NCBI RefSeq assembly: GCF_000011205.1
Contig: NC_003106.2
Coordinates: 558,001 to 622,000, forward strand
DNA: 64,000 bases
Reading direction: 5' to 3'
Source of the DNA: Sulfurisphaera tokodaii str. 7
GTDB lineage: Archaea > Thermoproteota > Thermoprotei_A > Sulfolobales > Sulfolobaceae
Shown: positions 47,450 to 57,182 of the stretch, piece by piece
How the letters are laid out: every line of letters starts with the position of its first letter
Position numbering within the stretch: the stretch's first letter is position 1
Translations under genes and position numbers: made by a program
Notes under the pieces: generated by a model
Databases searched by the model: none
The model's input: only the letters and a program-made list of their open reading frames with translations
What the model was told of the DNA's origin: nothing

Positions 47450-48288
47450 TTTTTCTCGTTAGATACTATAATTATTTTACTTTTTGTTTCATTTATCCAT
47501 TTTTTCACTAATTCTTTTTCTTCCTCATCTAAATGCGCTTCAGGATCTTCTATCATTAACAATTCTTTTTCCGTACCTCTAGTTAAAAAGAGTTTTAGTG
47601 ATAAAAGGCTTAACACGTCTGATGTAGCGTTATAGAGTATGTTATCGTCAACATATACATAATTATTTTCTTGATTAACCCATATTTTATGATTATTTAT
47701 TTCGTCGGTAAAACCTTGAGGCAAAAGCATTGAGTTAATAAATTCTGCAGCAATTCCAAAGGCTTTCGGAATTCCTGGTGCTCCCTCATATTGATACACA
47801 AGGAATTTAGAGAAGGCGTAGAGCAAGCCAGCTCTAGAAGAAGGAATTATATACGGTTTTATTCTTTCTAATTTAGAAAAATAGAATGAGTCAACTTGAA
47901 AATTACCTTGTATACCTTGAGATATGTTTATAGGTTTTTCTTTTAGAATAACTTTTACAGAAATATTGAGGTTATCAATCTTACCAGAAATGTTAATACT
48001 TGGTTGATCTATCTCAAAATCACCCTTAAAAAATGTTGATGAAATTTCTAAATCAGACTTTAAAAGCTGAAGAAAATATTTCTCAAAATTCTGCCTCCAG
48101 CTCTCTATGGGATCTCCTTTTAGATATCCATATAGTCTAGGTATATTATAGATACTTTTCATTAAATAATATAGTAATCTTACTGTATAATATTTATTTT
48201 CTCCCTTTTCTGATATTATAATTTTCTTTGCATTTGTAATATCTAATACTTTTTCACTCTGATTGACGTTTATTTTTATTATCATCAC
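47443..48288 (-). CDS. ABC/SMC-type ATPase-like protein with degenerate Walker A
   Basis: The 281-residue protein ends with a clear ABC-type Walker B, LLMIEDPEAHLDEEEKEL, followed by a strand (KIIIVSNEKNW), as in SMC/RecF/AAA_21 proteins. Where the P-loop should be, the N terminus reads IIISEKGENKYYTVRLLYYL: it keeps glycine but lacks the GK(S/T). The protein is short and has no signature motif. It may bind nucleotide weakly, act as a partner, or be decaying. Its stop lies in an sRNA box C. Confidence 0.65.
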   Translation of the reverse strand: MMIIKINVNQSEKVLDITNAKKIIISEKGENKYYTVRLLYYLMKSIYNIPRLYGYLKGDPIESWRQNFEKYFLQLLKSDLEISSTFFKGDFEIDQPSINISGKIDNLNISVKVILKEKPINISQGIQGNFQVDSFYFSKLERIKPYIIPSSRAGLLYAFSKFLVYQYEGAPGIPKAFGIAAEFINSMLLPQGFTDEINNHKIWVNQENNYVYVDDNILYNATSDVLSLLSLKLFLTRGTEKELLMIEDPEAHLDEEEKELVKKWINETKSKIIIVSNEKNW

Positions 48289-48328
48289 TAAAGGGTAGAT
48301 TTATAGGTATATATTTTTCATATTGAAT

Positions 48329-50674
48329 ATGGTCTCTATAGATAAATACGAAATCTTCCTTGATTTTGATTTTAAGAATTTGATATATAAGGGATATGAG
48401 AAGATATATTTAAGCACTGATAATGAAGTAGTTCTAGATAGCGTGGGACTAAATATAGTTTCTGTTAAGACTGAGGGGAAGAGTGTTCCATTCAAAATTT
48501 CTGACAGTCAAATATTCATTCAAACTGGAAAATTTGATGGAGTTTTAGAAATAGAATTCGAAGGAAAAGTAAAAGAAAGAGGCTTAGTTGGTATTTATAA
48601 AGCTCCTTATGATCACAGTTATATAATTACAACCCAATTTGAATCTGTTCATGCTAGGGAATTTATACCTTGTATAGACCATCCAGCATTCAAAGCTAGA
48701 TTTAAATTAAGTGTTAAGGTGGACAAGGATTTAGATGTAATATCTAATATGCCTATAGAGGATGTAAGGGAGGAAGGTGATAAAAAAATTGTGACTTTTC
48801 AAGAGACTCCGAGAATGTCAACATATTTGCTATATTTGGGTATTGGTAAATTCGAAGAAATTAAGGATAAACTTGGAGAAGTTGATATTATAGTTGCTAC
48901 AGTTCCGGGAAGAATAAGTAAAGGTAAATTCGCTCTAGATGTTGCAAAGAAAGTAATTGAGTATTATGAAGATTACTTTGGTATAAAATATCAGTTACCC
49001 AAAGAGCATCTAATAGCTATCCCAGAATTCGCTTTTGGAGCAATGGAGAATTGGGGAGCAATAACCTTTAGAGAGACCGCTCTGCTTGCAGATGAATCTT
49101 CTTCAGTGCAGCAGAAAATGAGGGTAGCTTCTGTTGTTGCTCACGAATTAGCCCACCAATGGTTTGGAGATTTAGTAACAATGAAATGGTGGGATGACTT
49201 ATGGTTAAATGAGAGTTTTGCGACCTTTATGAGTCATAAAGCTATTGCTGAATTATATAAGGAATGGGATTTCTGGGGTACTTTTATAAATAGTGAAACT
49301 TCTGGAGCTCTATTTAGAGATTCCTTAACTACAACCCATCCAATAGAAGCTCATGTGACTTCTCCAGAAGAAATTGAACAATTATTTGATGATATAAGTT
49401 ATGGTAAGGGAGCTAGCATTTTAAGGATGATTGAAGCTTATTTAGGAGATGAAGATTTTAGAAAAGGTATTCAAATTTATCTAAATACTTACAAATATAG
49501 TAATGCTACTGGAAGTGATTTTTGGAATAGTTTAGAGAAAGGTTCTGGAAAACCAGTAAGTGAAATAGTAAAGGATTGGATAACTAAGGATGGTTATCCT
49601 GTAGTTTATGTATCCGTTAATGGTAGTAAGATAAACTTAGAGCAAGAGAGGTTTTATTTAAAAGGAAATGGAAAGAATGCAGTCTATAAGGTTCCTTTAA
49701 CACTTGAGGTAAATGGAAGAAAAATAACGTATTTACTTGAAAAGGAGAAGGATAGTATTGATATTGGAAGTGATATAAAGAGTATAAAAGTAAACATAGA
49801 TAGAACTGGATTCTATAGAGTGTATTATAACGATTTATCCCTAGTTTTCAACTCAAAACTTTCTCATTTAGATAAATGGGGACTATTTAACGACTACTTT
49901 AACTTCTTCTTAGCTGGTAGAGTAAATTACACAACTTATGAGAGTATAGCAAAACAATTTATGAAAGACGACAATTATTTAGTAGTGGATGAACTTGTTA
50001 GTGAGTTATACTATCTCTGGAGAGTTAATAGAGATAAGTATAAATTATTATATGAGGTATTACCATATCAAGTAAAGCGATTTTCGAAGAGAAAGGATGA
50101 ATTATCAAGAAGGACCTACAGTTATTTATTAAGTACTTTTGCATTTGTTGATGAGAAGTTTGCTAGTGGACTCGCTGTAGCGTTTGAGAAATACGATACC
50201 TTAGATCCTAATGTAAAGGAAGCTGTTGCAATTGCATATGCCGTAACTTATGGTGAAGATGCTTATGATGAGCTTCTTAATAAGTATAGAAGTGAAAAGT
50301 TTGATGAAGAGAAAACTAGATTATTATATGGTCTCTTAAGTTTCAGAGAACCCTATTTAGTTGTTAATACGATGAGTTTAGCATTAACTGGTGAAATTAA
50401 GAGACAAGATGTAGCTAGGATATTACCTTATGCAAGTTATAATCCATATTCTCGTTTAGCACTGTGGAAGTGGCTTAAGACTCATATGGAGTTCTTGAGA
50501 AGTATATATGCCGGTACAGCAATATTAGGTAGAACCTTAAGGAGCGTAATACCCTTCTTAGGACTTAATAACGCTGAAGTTGTTGAGTACTTCACTACTA
50601 ATAGATTCCCAGAAATGGAAGTGGAGATAAAGAGTGGTTTAGAGATTTTAGATTCACTGAGAAGAATTATCTAA
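48329..50674 (+). CDS. M1-family zinc aminopeptidase (tricorn interacting factor-like)
   Basis: The 781-residue protein has the exopeptidase motif GAMENWGAI and the zinc site HELAHQWFGDL with Glu in the later LNESFATF. The N-terminal beta domain and long C-terminal helical domain match archaeal tricorn interacting factors F2/F3 and Sulfolobus aminopeptidase, which trim peptides after the proteasome. I prefer ATG 48329 to TTG 48323; a TATA-like AGATTTATAGG lies about 26 bp upstream. The C terminus overlaps the next gene on the opposite strand by 21 bp. Confidence 0.94.
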   Translation: MVSIDKYEIFLDFDFKNLIYKGYEKIYLSTDNEVVLDSVGLNIVSVKTEGKSVPFKISDSQIFIQTGKFDGVLEIEFEGKVKERGLVGIYKAPYDHSYIITTQFESVHAREFIPCIDHPAFKARFKLSVKVDKDLDVISNMPIEDVREEGDKKIVTFQETPRMSTYLLYLGIGKFEEIKDKLGEVDIIVATVPGRISKGKFALDVAKKVIEYYEDYFGIKYQLPKEHLIAIPEFAFGAMENWGAITFRETALLADESSSVQQKMRVASVVAHELAHQWFGDLVTMKWWDDLWLNESFATFMSHKAIAELYKEWDFWGTFINSETSGALFRDSLTTTHPIEAHVTSPEEIEQLFDDISYGKGASILRMIEAYLGDEDFRKGIQIYLNTYKYSNATGSDFWNSLEKGSGKPVSEIVKDWITKDGYPVVYVSVNGSKINLEQERFYLKGNGKNAVYKVPLTLEVNGRKITYLLEKEKDSIDIGSDIKSIKVNIDRTGFYRVYYNDLSLVFNSKLSHLDKWGLFNDYFNFFLAGRVNYTTYESIAKQFMKDDNYLVVDELVSELYYLWRVNRDKYKLLYEVLPYQVKRFSKRKDELSRRTYSYLLSTFAFVDEKFASGLAVAFEKYDTLDPNVKEAVAIAYAVTYGEDAYDELLNKYRSEKFDEEKTRLLYGLLSFREPYLVVNTMSLALTGEIKRQDVARILPYASYNPYSRLALWKWLKTHMEFLRSIYAGTAILGRTLRSVIPFLGLNNAEVVEYFTTNRFPEMEVEIKSGLEILDSLRRII

Positions 50675-51346
50675 CTTTTTAAAAATCTCTTTTATCTTTT
50701 CCTCATTTAGTTCTTCGAAAAAAGTAAGCTCCTGCAGGTTTTCTTTACTACATAATCTCAAAGGTGTAACTATACCTTTTCCATCTACGATTACTACAGT
50801 AAACCCAACCTTTTTATTTACTTTTACAACTAAATTCTTTAGGATTTCCTGCCTTATTCCTTCTATCTCTGTTTCTCTTTGGCTAATCATAGTTTTAAGA
50901 ACAGCAATTTGATTATCGAATTTATGAACTAACCTATTAAAATAATAAATAAGAATCCCGCTAATTATGACACCAGGTAATATGGGAATCCAAAATAATT
51001 TGAAAAATAATAATAAACCCGTTATAACAGAGACACCAATAATTGTTACTGGTAAAATTGTCTGTAAAATTTTTAATTCTCTTTCTTTTTTGAGATTATA
51101 ATTCATTTCTTTTTGATAATGTTGTATTTCATCCATGCCGTAAGAAGACTTCTTACTTTCTAACCAATCTGCCCAATTAGTATCCCTTGTGATGACATTA
51201 ACCCTTATACCTTTAGAAGCTTTTAGAAGAAGTATTTCAGCTATCTCATCACTTAATTCTTTAGTCATAACTGTAACGACCCTCTCAGCGGAAGCTAACA
51301 TATCTTTAATCTTATTAAACAAATCTAAAGATTCTATTAATTGCAT
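50654..51346 (-). CDS. Hypothetical two-helix membrane protein with PLD-like N-terminal strand pattern
   Basis: The 230-residue protein begins with a phospholipase D-like alpha/beta half (AERVVTVMTKELSDEI, KGIRVNVITRD) lacking an HKD motif. A coiled coil follows, then two membrane segments (ILPVTIIGVSVITGLLLFF and IPILPGVIISGILIYYF, about 95-130), another coiled coil and a strand-rich end (VGFTVVIVDGKGIVTPL). The two soluble ends probably face the cytoplasm together. It sits 8 bp downstream of leucyl-tRNA synthetase's end on the same strand. Family unknown. Confidence 0.6.
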   Translation of the reverse strand: MQLIESLDLFNKIKDMLASAERVVTVMTKELSDEIAEILLLKASKGIRVNVITRDTNWADWLESKKSSYGMDEIQHYQKEMNYNLKKERELKILQTILPVTIIGVSVITGLLLFFKLFWIPILPGVIISGILIYYFNRLVHKFDNQIAVLKTMISQRETEIEGIRQEILKNLVVKVNKKVGFTVVIVDGKGIVTPLRLCSKENLQELTFFEELNEEKIKEIFKKLDNSSQ

Positions 51347-51354
51347 AATATCAC

Positions 51355-54192
51355 CTATAATATTGCTATTCCCGGTTTATATGGTAATGCCAAATCCTTT
51401 TTACCAAGAATATTTGGTGCTTTTTCATCAGTAGAAGAATACACTATCATTTCTCTCAAATCCAATTTATTCATTAAGAAATTAATATTTTGTACTATAA
51501 CCTCTTCTTCATCAATATCAGTTGTTACTATTAGATCTCTTATAGTACTAGGAAGAACATTAGCTAGCTCATATATTCTCCTTGCTGTTTTATCGTCGAC
51601 ATTATTTTCTATCATAAAGTCTCTCAATGATTTTCTATCTTTTATTGCAATTATTGCCTTTTTCAGCAATTCTCTTAAATTATTATCGTCATTAACATAA
51701 ATTACGACTTTCTCTGCTTCTTTCCCTAATTCAGATGATAATCTATTTACATCCTCAATTATACTTCTTAAATACTCAACTTTCAGTAATGACTTCTCAT
51801 TATACTCTACTTCATTTATGCTAGGAAATTTCTCTTTGACTACGAAAGTGTTACTCATTTTATGCCACAATTCCTCTGCAAGATGAGGAGTTATAGGAGC
51901 CATTAATCTTAACCAAATCGAAATTACTTTTTTAATAATATCCTTGTTTATCTTAGCGTTTGTAAGTTCTATATAATCTTTAATTGTTTCGTATATTGTG
52001 TAATAGACAGTCATGTATACTGTTCTTAAGTCTAGGTTCTCGTAAGCTTTGTCTACATCTTCAATATATCTCCTAAATATTGAAAGTAACCATACATCTG
52101 GGTCTCTTCTTTCATTAACTCCTTCAATTTCAAGCAGTTTAGAAATAAGATCATGGATTTTTTTCAACTGTTCTGCAATACTTTTTGCAATATTTGAGTT
52201 AAACTCAATATCATCCGAGATAGAAGAGGTAGAAGTAAGTGCTATTCTAACAGTTTCTACACCATATTCGTCAATAGCCCTATTTAATGGGTAAATGTTT
52301 CCGAAACTTTTGCTCATTTTCTTTCCTCCAACTCTAATGAATCCATTAGTAACAATTTGTCTAGGTAAAAATTTCTCGCCAAATATAGCAAAATGATGAA
52401 ATAGATAGTATGGTAAATGATTTTGTATTAAATCTCTTCCGCTATGCCTCGAATCTACTGGATACCAATACTTAAATTCGCTCTTGATTTCTTCTAACTG
52501 TTCTTTAGGAATTCCTAATTCTTTAGATATCTCATCAGCTGTGCCTCTATCAAGTAGAATATAGTCCCAGAACTTGTCACTAAGTAGTGAGATAGGGTAT
52601 TTGAGTTTATGAACAATTGTATAAAATGCGGTGTAAATTGTTGAGTCACTAAGACTATCAATTATTTCTTTTTCATCCCAAGGTAATCTAACTCCTAAAC
52701 CTCTAGATCTTGTAAATGCTCTAGGTTGAAGATTAAAGATTATCTTTTCCATTTCTTTCTTTGAATCAGTAGGAATAAAATTGATTTTATCCAAGGATTT
52801 GAGAACAGAAGTCTTCCAAATCGGATTAGAGTAATCTATAAACCACTGACCTTTAATAACTTTAACCACAATCTCTGCTCCACATCTGCAATATACTGGT
52901 CCATTACTAATTTCATAGATAGTGATTCTTGAATTTAACATATCCAGTAATTCTCTAGTCTTTTCTCTTGCGTCTTTAACGAGCTTTCCAGCAATTTTAT
53001 CCTTTACGAACTCTTTCATAAAATTTGGGACTAGATCAACTAGATCTTCTCTCATTATCCCCTTATGATACTCGATTCTATAGATCGTGTCAATATAATC
53101 TTTTAACTCAGCTGGATTTCTTGTCTGAGCTAATCCTACTGCTTCTACTCCAGGTAATTCTCCTAATTCATCGGTCTTAATAACGGGTATTAACTCAAAT
53201 TCCTCTTTAAGTTCTGTCAAAGCAATATAGTGTAAGGGTTCATGTGAAGGTACTGCCATAACAACTCCAGTGCCTATGCTGGGGTCTACAAACTTGCTAG
53301 GCAATACTTTTATCTCCTTTTCTGTTACTGGGTTTTTAGCTATCATTCCTACAAGATCTTTTCCTTTCTTCTCTCCTTCCTCTCTGAAGCTTATCTGATA
53401 TTTTAACTTATCATAAGCTTGTCTTGATATGATCACTTTCCTATTAAGACTATCTGTGGCAATAACGTAATCTGCTTCAGGGTTGACAAGAAGTGCCACT
53501 GCACCAAATATAGTTTCTGGTCTTGGAGTAGCTGCTATAAAAAAGTAATCCCCAGAAGGAAAGTAAATTCCGTCTAAGTCTGTTATTTCTGGTTCTACAT
53601 CTCCTTTTGTATCATGCATACCAACTGGGAACTCATCCCTTGGACAGTAAGCTACTGGTGAATCTTCCCTCTTTATATATCCTAATTCCATTAATTTCCT
53701 ATACTGCCACTGCACAAATTTCTCAAAAATTGGGTCAACTGTAGTAAATTCTCTTCTCCAATCTATACCCAATCCTAATTTTTTAGCAGTATTCTTCATA
53801 TTATTTTTGAAATACTCTGCAAGATATGTCGGGTCTGAAAATTTTTCAATTTCCTCTTTAGGTATTTGATAAATATTTACAAAAGTTGATATTATTTCTT
53901 CGTCTCCTCTCTTAACAGATTCAGAAATTGAAAGAATTGGTGTCCCAGTAAATTGGAATGCAAAAGGGAAAAGGACGTTATAACCTTTCATTCGTAAGTA
54001 CCTTGCATAAATATCTGCAGTTATGTAAGTTCTTCCATGACCAATATGTAAGGGGCTGTTTGTATAAGGAAAGGCAACTGTAATGAATTTCTTAGGTTTG
54101 TCTGTCTCGGGATTAGCCTCATATACTTTGCTATTTTCCCATTCTTTTTGCCATTTAAAAGCAATCTCATTAAAGAAATTTGCGAGACTCAT
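51355..54192 (-). CDS. leuS: Leucyl-tRNA synthetase, divergent paralogue
   Basis: The 945-residue class I synthetase has HIGHG (about 52-56), a CP1 editing domain with TPRPETIFGA and GTGVVMAVP, and KMSKSFGN. It is of archaeal/eukaryotic type, with the usual C-terminal extension ending YKPGIAIL. Two typical residues differ: the AFHVTGTPI motif reads AFQFTGTPI, and the editing-site Asp (HAPxDYxAL) is His in SHEPLHYIAL. Sulfolobales often have two leucyl-tRNA synthetases, one divergent; this may be that copy. Confidence 0.9.
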   Translation of the reverse strand: MSLANFFNEIAFKWQKEWENSKVYEANPETDKPKKFITVAFPYTNSPLHIGHGRTYITADIYARYLRMKGYNVLFPFAFQFTGTPILSISESVKRGDEEIISTFVNIYQIPKEEIEKFSDPTYLAEYFKNNMKNTAKKLGLGIDWRREFTTVDPIFEKFVQWQYRKLMELGYIKREDSPVAYCPRDEFPVGMHDTKGDVEPEITDLDGIYFPSGDYFFIAATPRPETIFGAVALLVNPEADYVIATDSLNRKVIISRQAYDKLKYQISFREEGEKKGKDLVGMIAKNPVTEKEIKVLPSKFVDPSIGTGVVMAVPSHEPLHYIALTELKEEFELIPVIKTDELGELPGVEAVGLAQTRNPAELKDYIDTIYRIEYHKGIMREDLVDLVPNFMKEFVKDKIAGKLVKDAREKTRELLDMLNSRITIYEISNGPVYCRCGAEIVVKVIKGQWFIDYSNPIWKTSVLKSLDKINFIPTDSKKEMEKIIFNLQPRAFTRSRGLGVRLPWDEKEIIDSLSDSTIYTAFYTIVHKLKYPISLLSDKFWDYILLDRGTADEISKELGIPKEQLEEIKSEFKYWYPVDSRHSGRDLIQNHLPYYLFHHFAIFGEKFLPRQIVTNGFIRVGGKKMSKSFGNIYPLNRAIDEYGVETVRIALTSTSSISDDIEFNSNIAKSIAEQLKKIHDLISKLLEIEGVNERRDPDVWLLSIFRRYIEDVDKAYENLDLRTVYMTVYYTIYETIKDYIELTNAKINKDIIKKVISIWLRLMAPITPHLAEELWHKMSNTFVVKEKFPSINEVEYNEKSLLKVEYLRSIIEDVNRLSSELGKEAEKVVIYVNDDNNLRELLKKAIIAIKDRKSLRDFMIENNVDDKTARRIYELANVLPSTIRDLIVTTDIDEEEVIVQNINFLMNKLDLREMIVYSSTDEKAPNILGKKDLALPYKPGIAIL

Positions 54193-54218
54193 ACATAACT
54201 CTAATAAAAACAGATATA

Positions 54219-55271
54219 TTAAGGTATAACCTCGGTAGAATCCTCTGTGGGATCATAGTATAAATCGCTCAACTTAATAACACCTTGTTTTACAAGCTCT
54301 GTAATTTCTGGTACTAAAGATAAAACACTCTTTAGATATTCCTTAGTAACTTCATCAACAATCTTAAATCCCTCTTCTCCCCAATATTTCTCTTTAATAG
54401 TGTATAGGCATCTTCCTCCACAATAATCTTTGTATTCGCAGCTTCTACATTCCTCGGGTAAAGGTTCATCAAGAAGCCTAAATGAATCTAAAGTACCTAA
54501 TTCAGCCCACTTTTCCCTAACCGCTATAGGGCATGAAAGTACTCTACCATCAGTAGATATTGATATACTATCATACCCTGCACCACAAGCTACTCCTCTA
54601 TATTTCTTGAAAAAATGAGCGCTTAAAACACCTAATATTGGTACAATCTTAACAACCCTTCCTTTCCTCAATTCTGAAATAAAATAGTCGATAAGTTTTT
54701 TCAGTCCAGGCAAATAGGACTTATAAGCCCATTCTTCGAAATTCCATCTCTCACTCCATATTACATTTAATTGCCAATGTATTTTATCAAATACTCCAAG
54801 AGAAATTAAATGCATAACCTCTTCATAAATATCTGAGTCTTCAGTTACAGCCATTCTTGCTATAGTTTCAACTCCTAATTCTTTTAAGTACTTAGCATGC
54901 TTTACAACAACCTTGTAAACTCCCTTACCTCTGTGTTTGTCAGTTATTTCTTCTCTACCATCGATTGAGAGAAGTGCTACATTCATCTTTTTCCAGTATC
55001 TTTCTGGTAATAGTTTTACAGCAACACCATTAGTTTGTATGCCCCACCTCTTAGCCTTTATATTATCCATCACTTGCATTATAAATTTAGGATTCATTAA
55101 TGGTTCTCCACCGTAGAAAATTACAGTAGCATTTTGGTCTTTTTCAATTGCATTTTTGAGTTTCTGAATATCATACTTTACACCCCAGGGAACTATATGG
55201 CTGGGGAAAGAACCTCCGCAATAATCACATGTTAAATTACACTTTCCAGTTGTTAGTACTAACCACAACAT
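54219..55271 (-). CDS. Radical SAM/SPASM peptide-modifying-type enzyme
   Basis: The 350-residue protein has the radical SAM cluster Cys11, Cys15 and Cys18 ([12 protein letters not shown]) and GGEPL. In the C-terminal part is a SPASM domain with [27 protein letters not shown], whose cysteines bind extra Fe-S clusters. Such proteins modify peptides (thioether, epimer or quinone chemistry) or mature enzymes. It starts one base after the M20 peptidase stop; the two may act together. No precursor peptide is evident nearby. Confidence 0.88.
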   Translation of the reverse strand: MLWLVLTTGKCNLTCDYCGGSFPSHIVPWGVKYDIQKLKNAIEKDQNATVIFYGGEPLMNPKFIMQVMDNIKAKRWGIQTNGVAVKLLPERYWKKMNVALLSIDGREEITDKHRGKGVYKVVVKHAKYLKELGVETIARMAVTEDSDIYEEVMHLISLGVFDKIHWQLNVIWSERWNFEEWAYKSYLPGLKKLIDYFISELRKGRVVKIVPILGVLSAHFFKKYRGVACGAGYDSISISTDGRVLSCPIAVREKWAELGTLDSFRLLDEPLPEECRSCEYKDYCGGRCLYTIKEKYWGEEGFKIVDEVTKEYLKSVLSLVPEITELVKQGVIKLSDLYYDPTEDSTEVIP

Positions 55272-56540
55272 CTAGATCACTCTGAGAAATTCTTTCATCC
55301 ACGACATAGCTTTATAATAATCGTCAACGTATATATTCTCATTAAATGAGTGAATATTAGAACCATAATAATCAACTCCTATACCATCTGCTATTTGGTT
55401 TAATTTCAAATACCTAGCTATCATTTCCATTGGTCCGGTACCTGGACTATTTGGCAAAACAATCGGATCTTGGCCATAGACATTCTTTGCTGACACAATT
55501 AATGCTCTCGCTATTTCACTGTTAATTGAAGTTCTGTATGGTCTTACTTTCCCATGTACTATGAGTTCTACGTTATATGGCGATATATATTCTTCTAAGT
55601 ATCTCAGTATTTCATCTGGGTCTTGGTCAGGCACAAGTCTAAAGTCAATTTTTACGAAAGAATATGATGAGATAACAGTTTTAGAGCCTTCTCCAGTATA
55701 ACCGGCATAAATTCCGTCTATATTACACGTTGGATTAGATACTAATTTTATCATAGCATCCATGTCCTTTATATTTTGTCCTATTGCGTCTTCTAGGTAT
55801 TTCTTGTCGATATTTAAATATTTTTTCTCTTCTTCACTTAACCATTTGACTTTATCATAGAAGTGCGGAACTAATACTTTGCCATCTTCAGTTCTTAAAG
55901 ATCTTAATAAGTAAACTAAATCCCAAGCCGGATTTTGGGCAATAGGAGCATACATAGAATGAAGATCTTTACTTGTTCTTTTTCTTAATTCTACATAAAG
56001 TAATCCCTTTACTCCTAAGACTATCTGTGGAGCATTATTAGGAGCTTTACCGGATCCTTCCCAAAGAACATAATCTGCTTTTAATTTTTCAGAGTAATCT
56101 TTAAGGAATTCTTCCATGTTAGGACTTCCTATTTCTTCTTCACCCTCATATAGAAACTTTATATTTACATGTAATTTTCCCTCTTTCATCAACTCTATAA
56201 TGGCCTGTAACCTAGCCATTAATGTACCTTTATCATCGCCTACACCTCTAGCGAAAATTTTCCCTTCCTTTATTGTTGGTGTAAATGGGTCCGTATTCCA
56301 TTTATCTAATGGCTCAACTGGTTGTACATCGTAATGGTTGTAGATTAGTAACGTCTTTTTTGCACCAACATTGATTTCTCCATAAATGTAAGGATTCCTT
56401 GCCTTATGTCTTATTAATTCAGCTTCAATCCCATGATTTTTCATATAATCAACAATGAATTTAGCACCTTCTTCACCTTTTCCTTTAGCTGATGTAGTGT
56501 CTATTTTGAGGAATTCAAAGAGGTCTTGTAAATAGTCCAT
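55272..56540 (-). CDS. M20-family metallopeptidase (carboxypeptidase/dipeptidase)
   Basis: The 422-residue protein has the M20 zinc ligands and catalytic residues in NHYDVQPVEPLDKW, GVGDDKGTLMARLQA and YEGEEEIGSPN, and the dimerisation-domain Arg/His region TSKDLHSMYAP. It removes C-terminal amino acids or splits dipeptides. ATG at 56540 has a TATA-like TAAATTAATTTA 27 bp upstream. It is divergent from the 101-residue ORF. Confidence 0.92.
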   Translation of the reverse strand: MDYLQDLFEFLKIDTTSAKGKGEEGAKFIVDYMKNHGIEAELIRHKARNPYIYGEINVGAKKTLLIYNHYDVQPVEPLDKWNTDPFTPTIKEGKIFARGVGDDKGTLMARLQAIIELMKEGKLHVNIKFLYEGEEEIGSPNMEEFLKDYSEKLKADYVLWEGSGKAPNNAPQIVLGVKGLLYVELRKRTSKDLHSMYAPIAQNPAWDLVYLLRSLRTEDGKVLVPHFYDKVKWLSEEEKKYLNIDKKYLEDAIGQNIKDMDAMIKLVSNPTCNIDGIYAGYTGEGSKTVISSYSFVKIDFRLVPDQDPDEILRYLEEYISPYNVELIVHGKVRPYRTSINSEIARALIVSAKNVYGQDPIVLPNSPGTGPMEMIARYLKLNQIADGIGVDYYGSNIHSFNENIYVDDYYKAMSWMKEFLRVI

Positions 56541-56543
56541 AAG

Positions 56544-56553
56544 GTTTTTAATG
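56544..56553 (+). promoter_or_regulatory. TATA-like box for the 101-residue gene, near the M20 start
   Basis: GTTTTTAATG is centred about 25 bp upstream of ATG 56573. The oppositely oriented box (56562-56572, minus strand) for the M20 gene lies in the same 32-bp gap. Confidence 0.45.
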
Positions 56554-56572
56554 AAATCGAGTAAATTAATTT

Positions 56573-56878
56573 ATGCTTAAATATGTTGAGTATACAAGGC
56601 ATTCAATGGCAGAACCTTTAGCTACAGTTAATATATATAAAAAAGTTGAAGATGGAAAGGTAATTTCGACGTTCAAGATTTTGGTGTACAAGAATATGAG
56701 TATAACTGTCTTTGAGACTGATAAATTAGAAGGTGGACAAGTTATTGAAATGACTTCAGAGAAAATTGAGTCTATAATAAAAATTATAAACAAGTATTAC
56801 GATGAAAAAACTGATGATTTAACAATTTTGGGAGAAGAGAGAATAGTAGATGAGATAGTAGATAAATTAAAAACTTAG
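56573..56878 (+). CDS. Hypothetical protein (101 aa)
   Basis: Alpha/beta protein with strands HSMAEPLATVNIYKK and STFKILVYKNMSITVFET and a final helix (KIESIIKIINKYYD). Basic and acidic residues alternate; no cysteine or membrane segment. It has its own TATA box and ends 17 bp before a box C/D sRNA on the same strand, so it may share a transcript with it. No family is recognised. Confidence 0.6.
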   Translation: MLKYVEYTRHSMAEPLATVNIYKKVEDGKVISTFKILVYKNMSITVFETDKLEGGQVIEMTSEKIESIIKIINKYYDEKTDDLTILGEERIVDEIVDKLKT

Positions 56879-56894
56879 GAATTAGCTAAAAAAT

Positions 56895-56951
56895 CAGATG
56901 ACGAAAACACTGGGACATCTGATTGATGAGGAACCATTCATGCGCTGATTA
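56895..56951 (+). ncRNA. Box C/D guide sRNA
   Basis: Box C ATGACGA (56898-56904, one mismatch), 14-nt guide AAACACTGGGACAT, D' CTGA (56919-56922), C' ATGAGGA (56926-56932) with a 3-nt spacer, 12-nt guide ACCATTCATGCG and D CTGA (56945-56948). It sits between two genes, downstream of the 101-residue ORF, and touches the stop of the convergent membrane protein. C and C' are each one base off consensus, but the guide lengths and D boxes are good. Confidence 0.78.
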
Positions 56952-57158
56952 GCCAAAGATAAATTTACCCCATTTGTGTCTAAATACTGCCCCTATTATT
57001 AGGAAAACTACAGCCATAGGAACAGCAATATATGGCACTAATTGCCATCCTGGAAATTTTTCTAATTGTTCAGCAACCCATATCGTAATTACCAGAAATA
57101 CAACTAGTGGGCCTACAGTTACAAACCAAGTAGTTGCACTCCACTTCTTAGAAGTCAT
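56949..57158 (-). CDS. Small two-helix membrane protein (69 aa)
   Basis: Two clear transmembrane segments (WFVTVGPLVVFLVITIWVA, about 11-29; LVPYIAVPMAVVFLIIGAVF, about 40-59) with a short loop and a basic end (RHKWGKFIFG). Nothing identifies its function. The gap to the downstream primase gene is 24 bp on the same strand, with this gene downstream of it. Its 3' end touches the sRNA. Confidence 0.7.
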   Translation of the reverse strand: MTSKKWSATTWFVTVGPLVVFLVITIWVAEQLEKFPGWQLVPYIAVPMAVVFLIIGAVFRHKWGKFIFG

Positions 57159-57182
57159 AAAGTCTATTTAGAATTCATAAAT

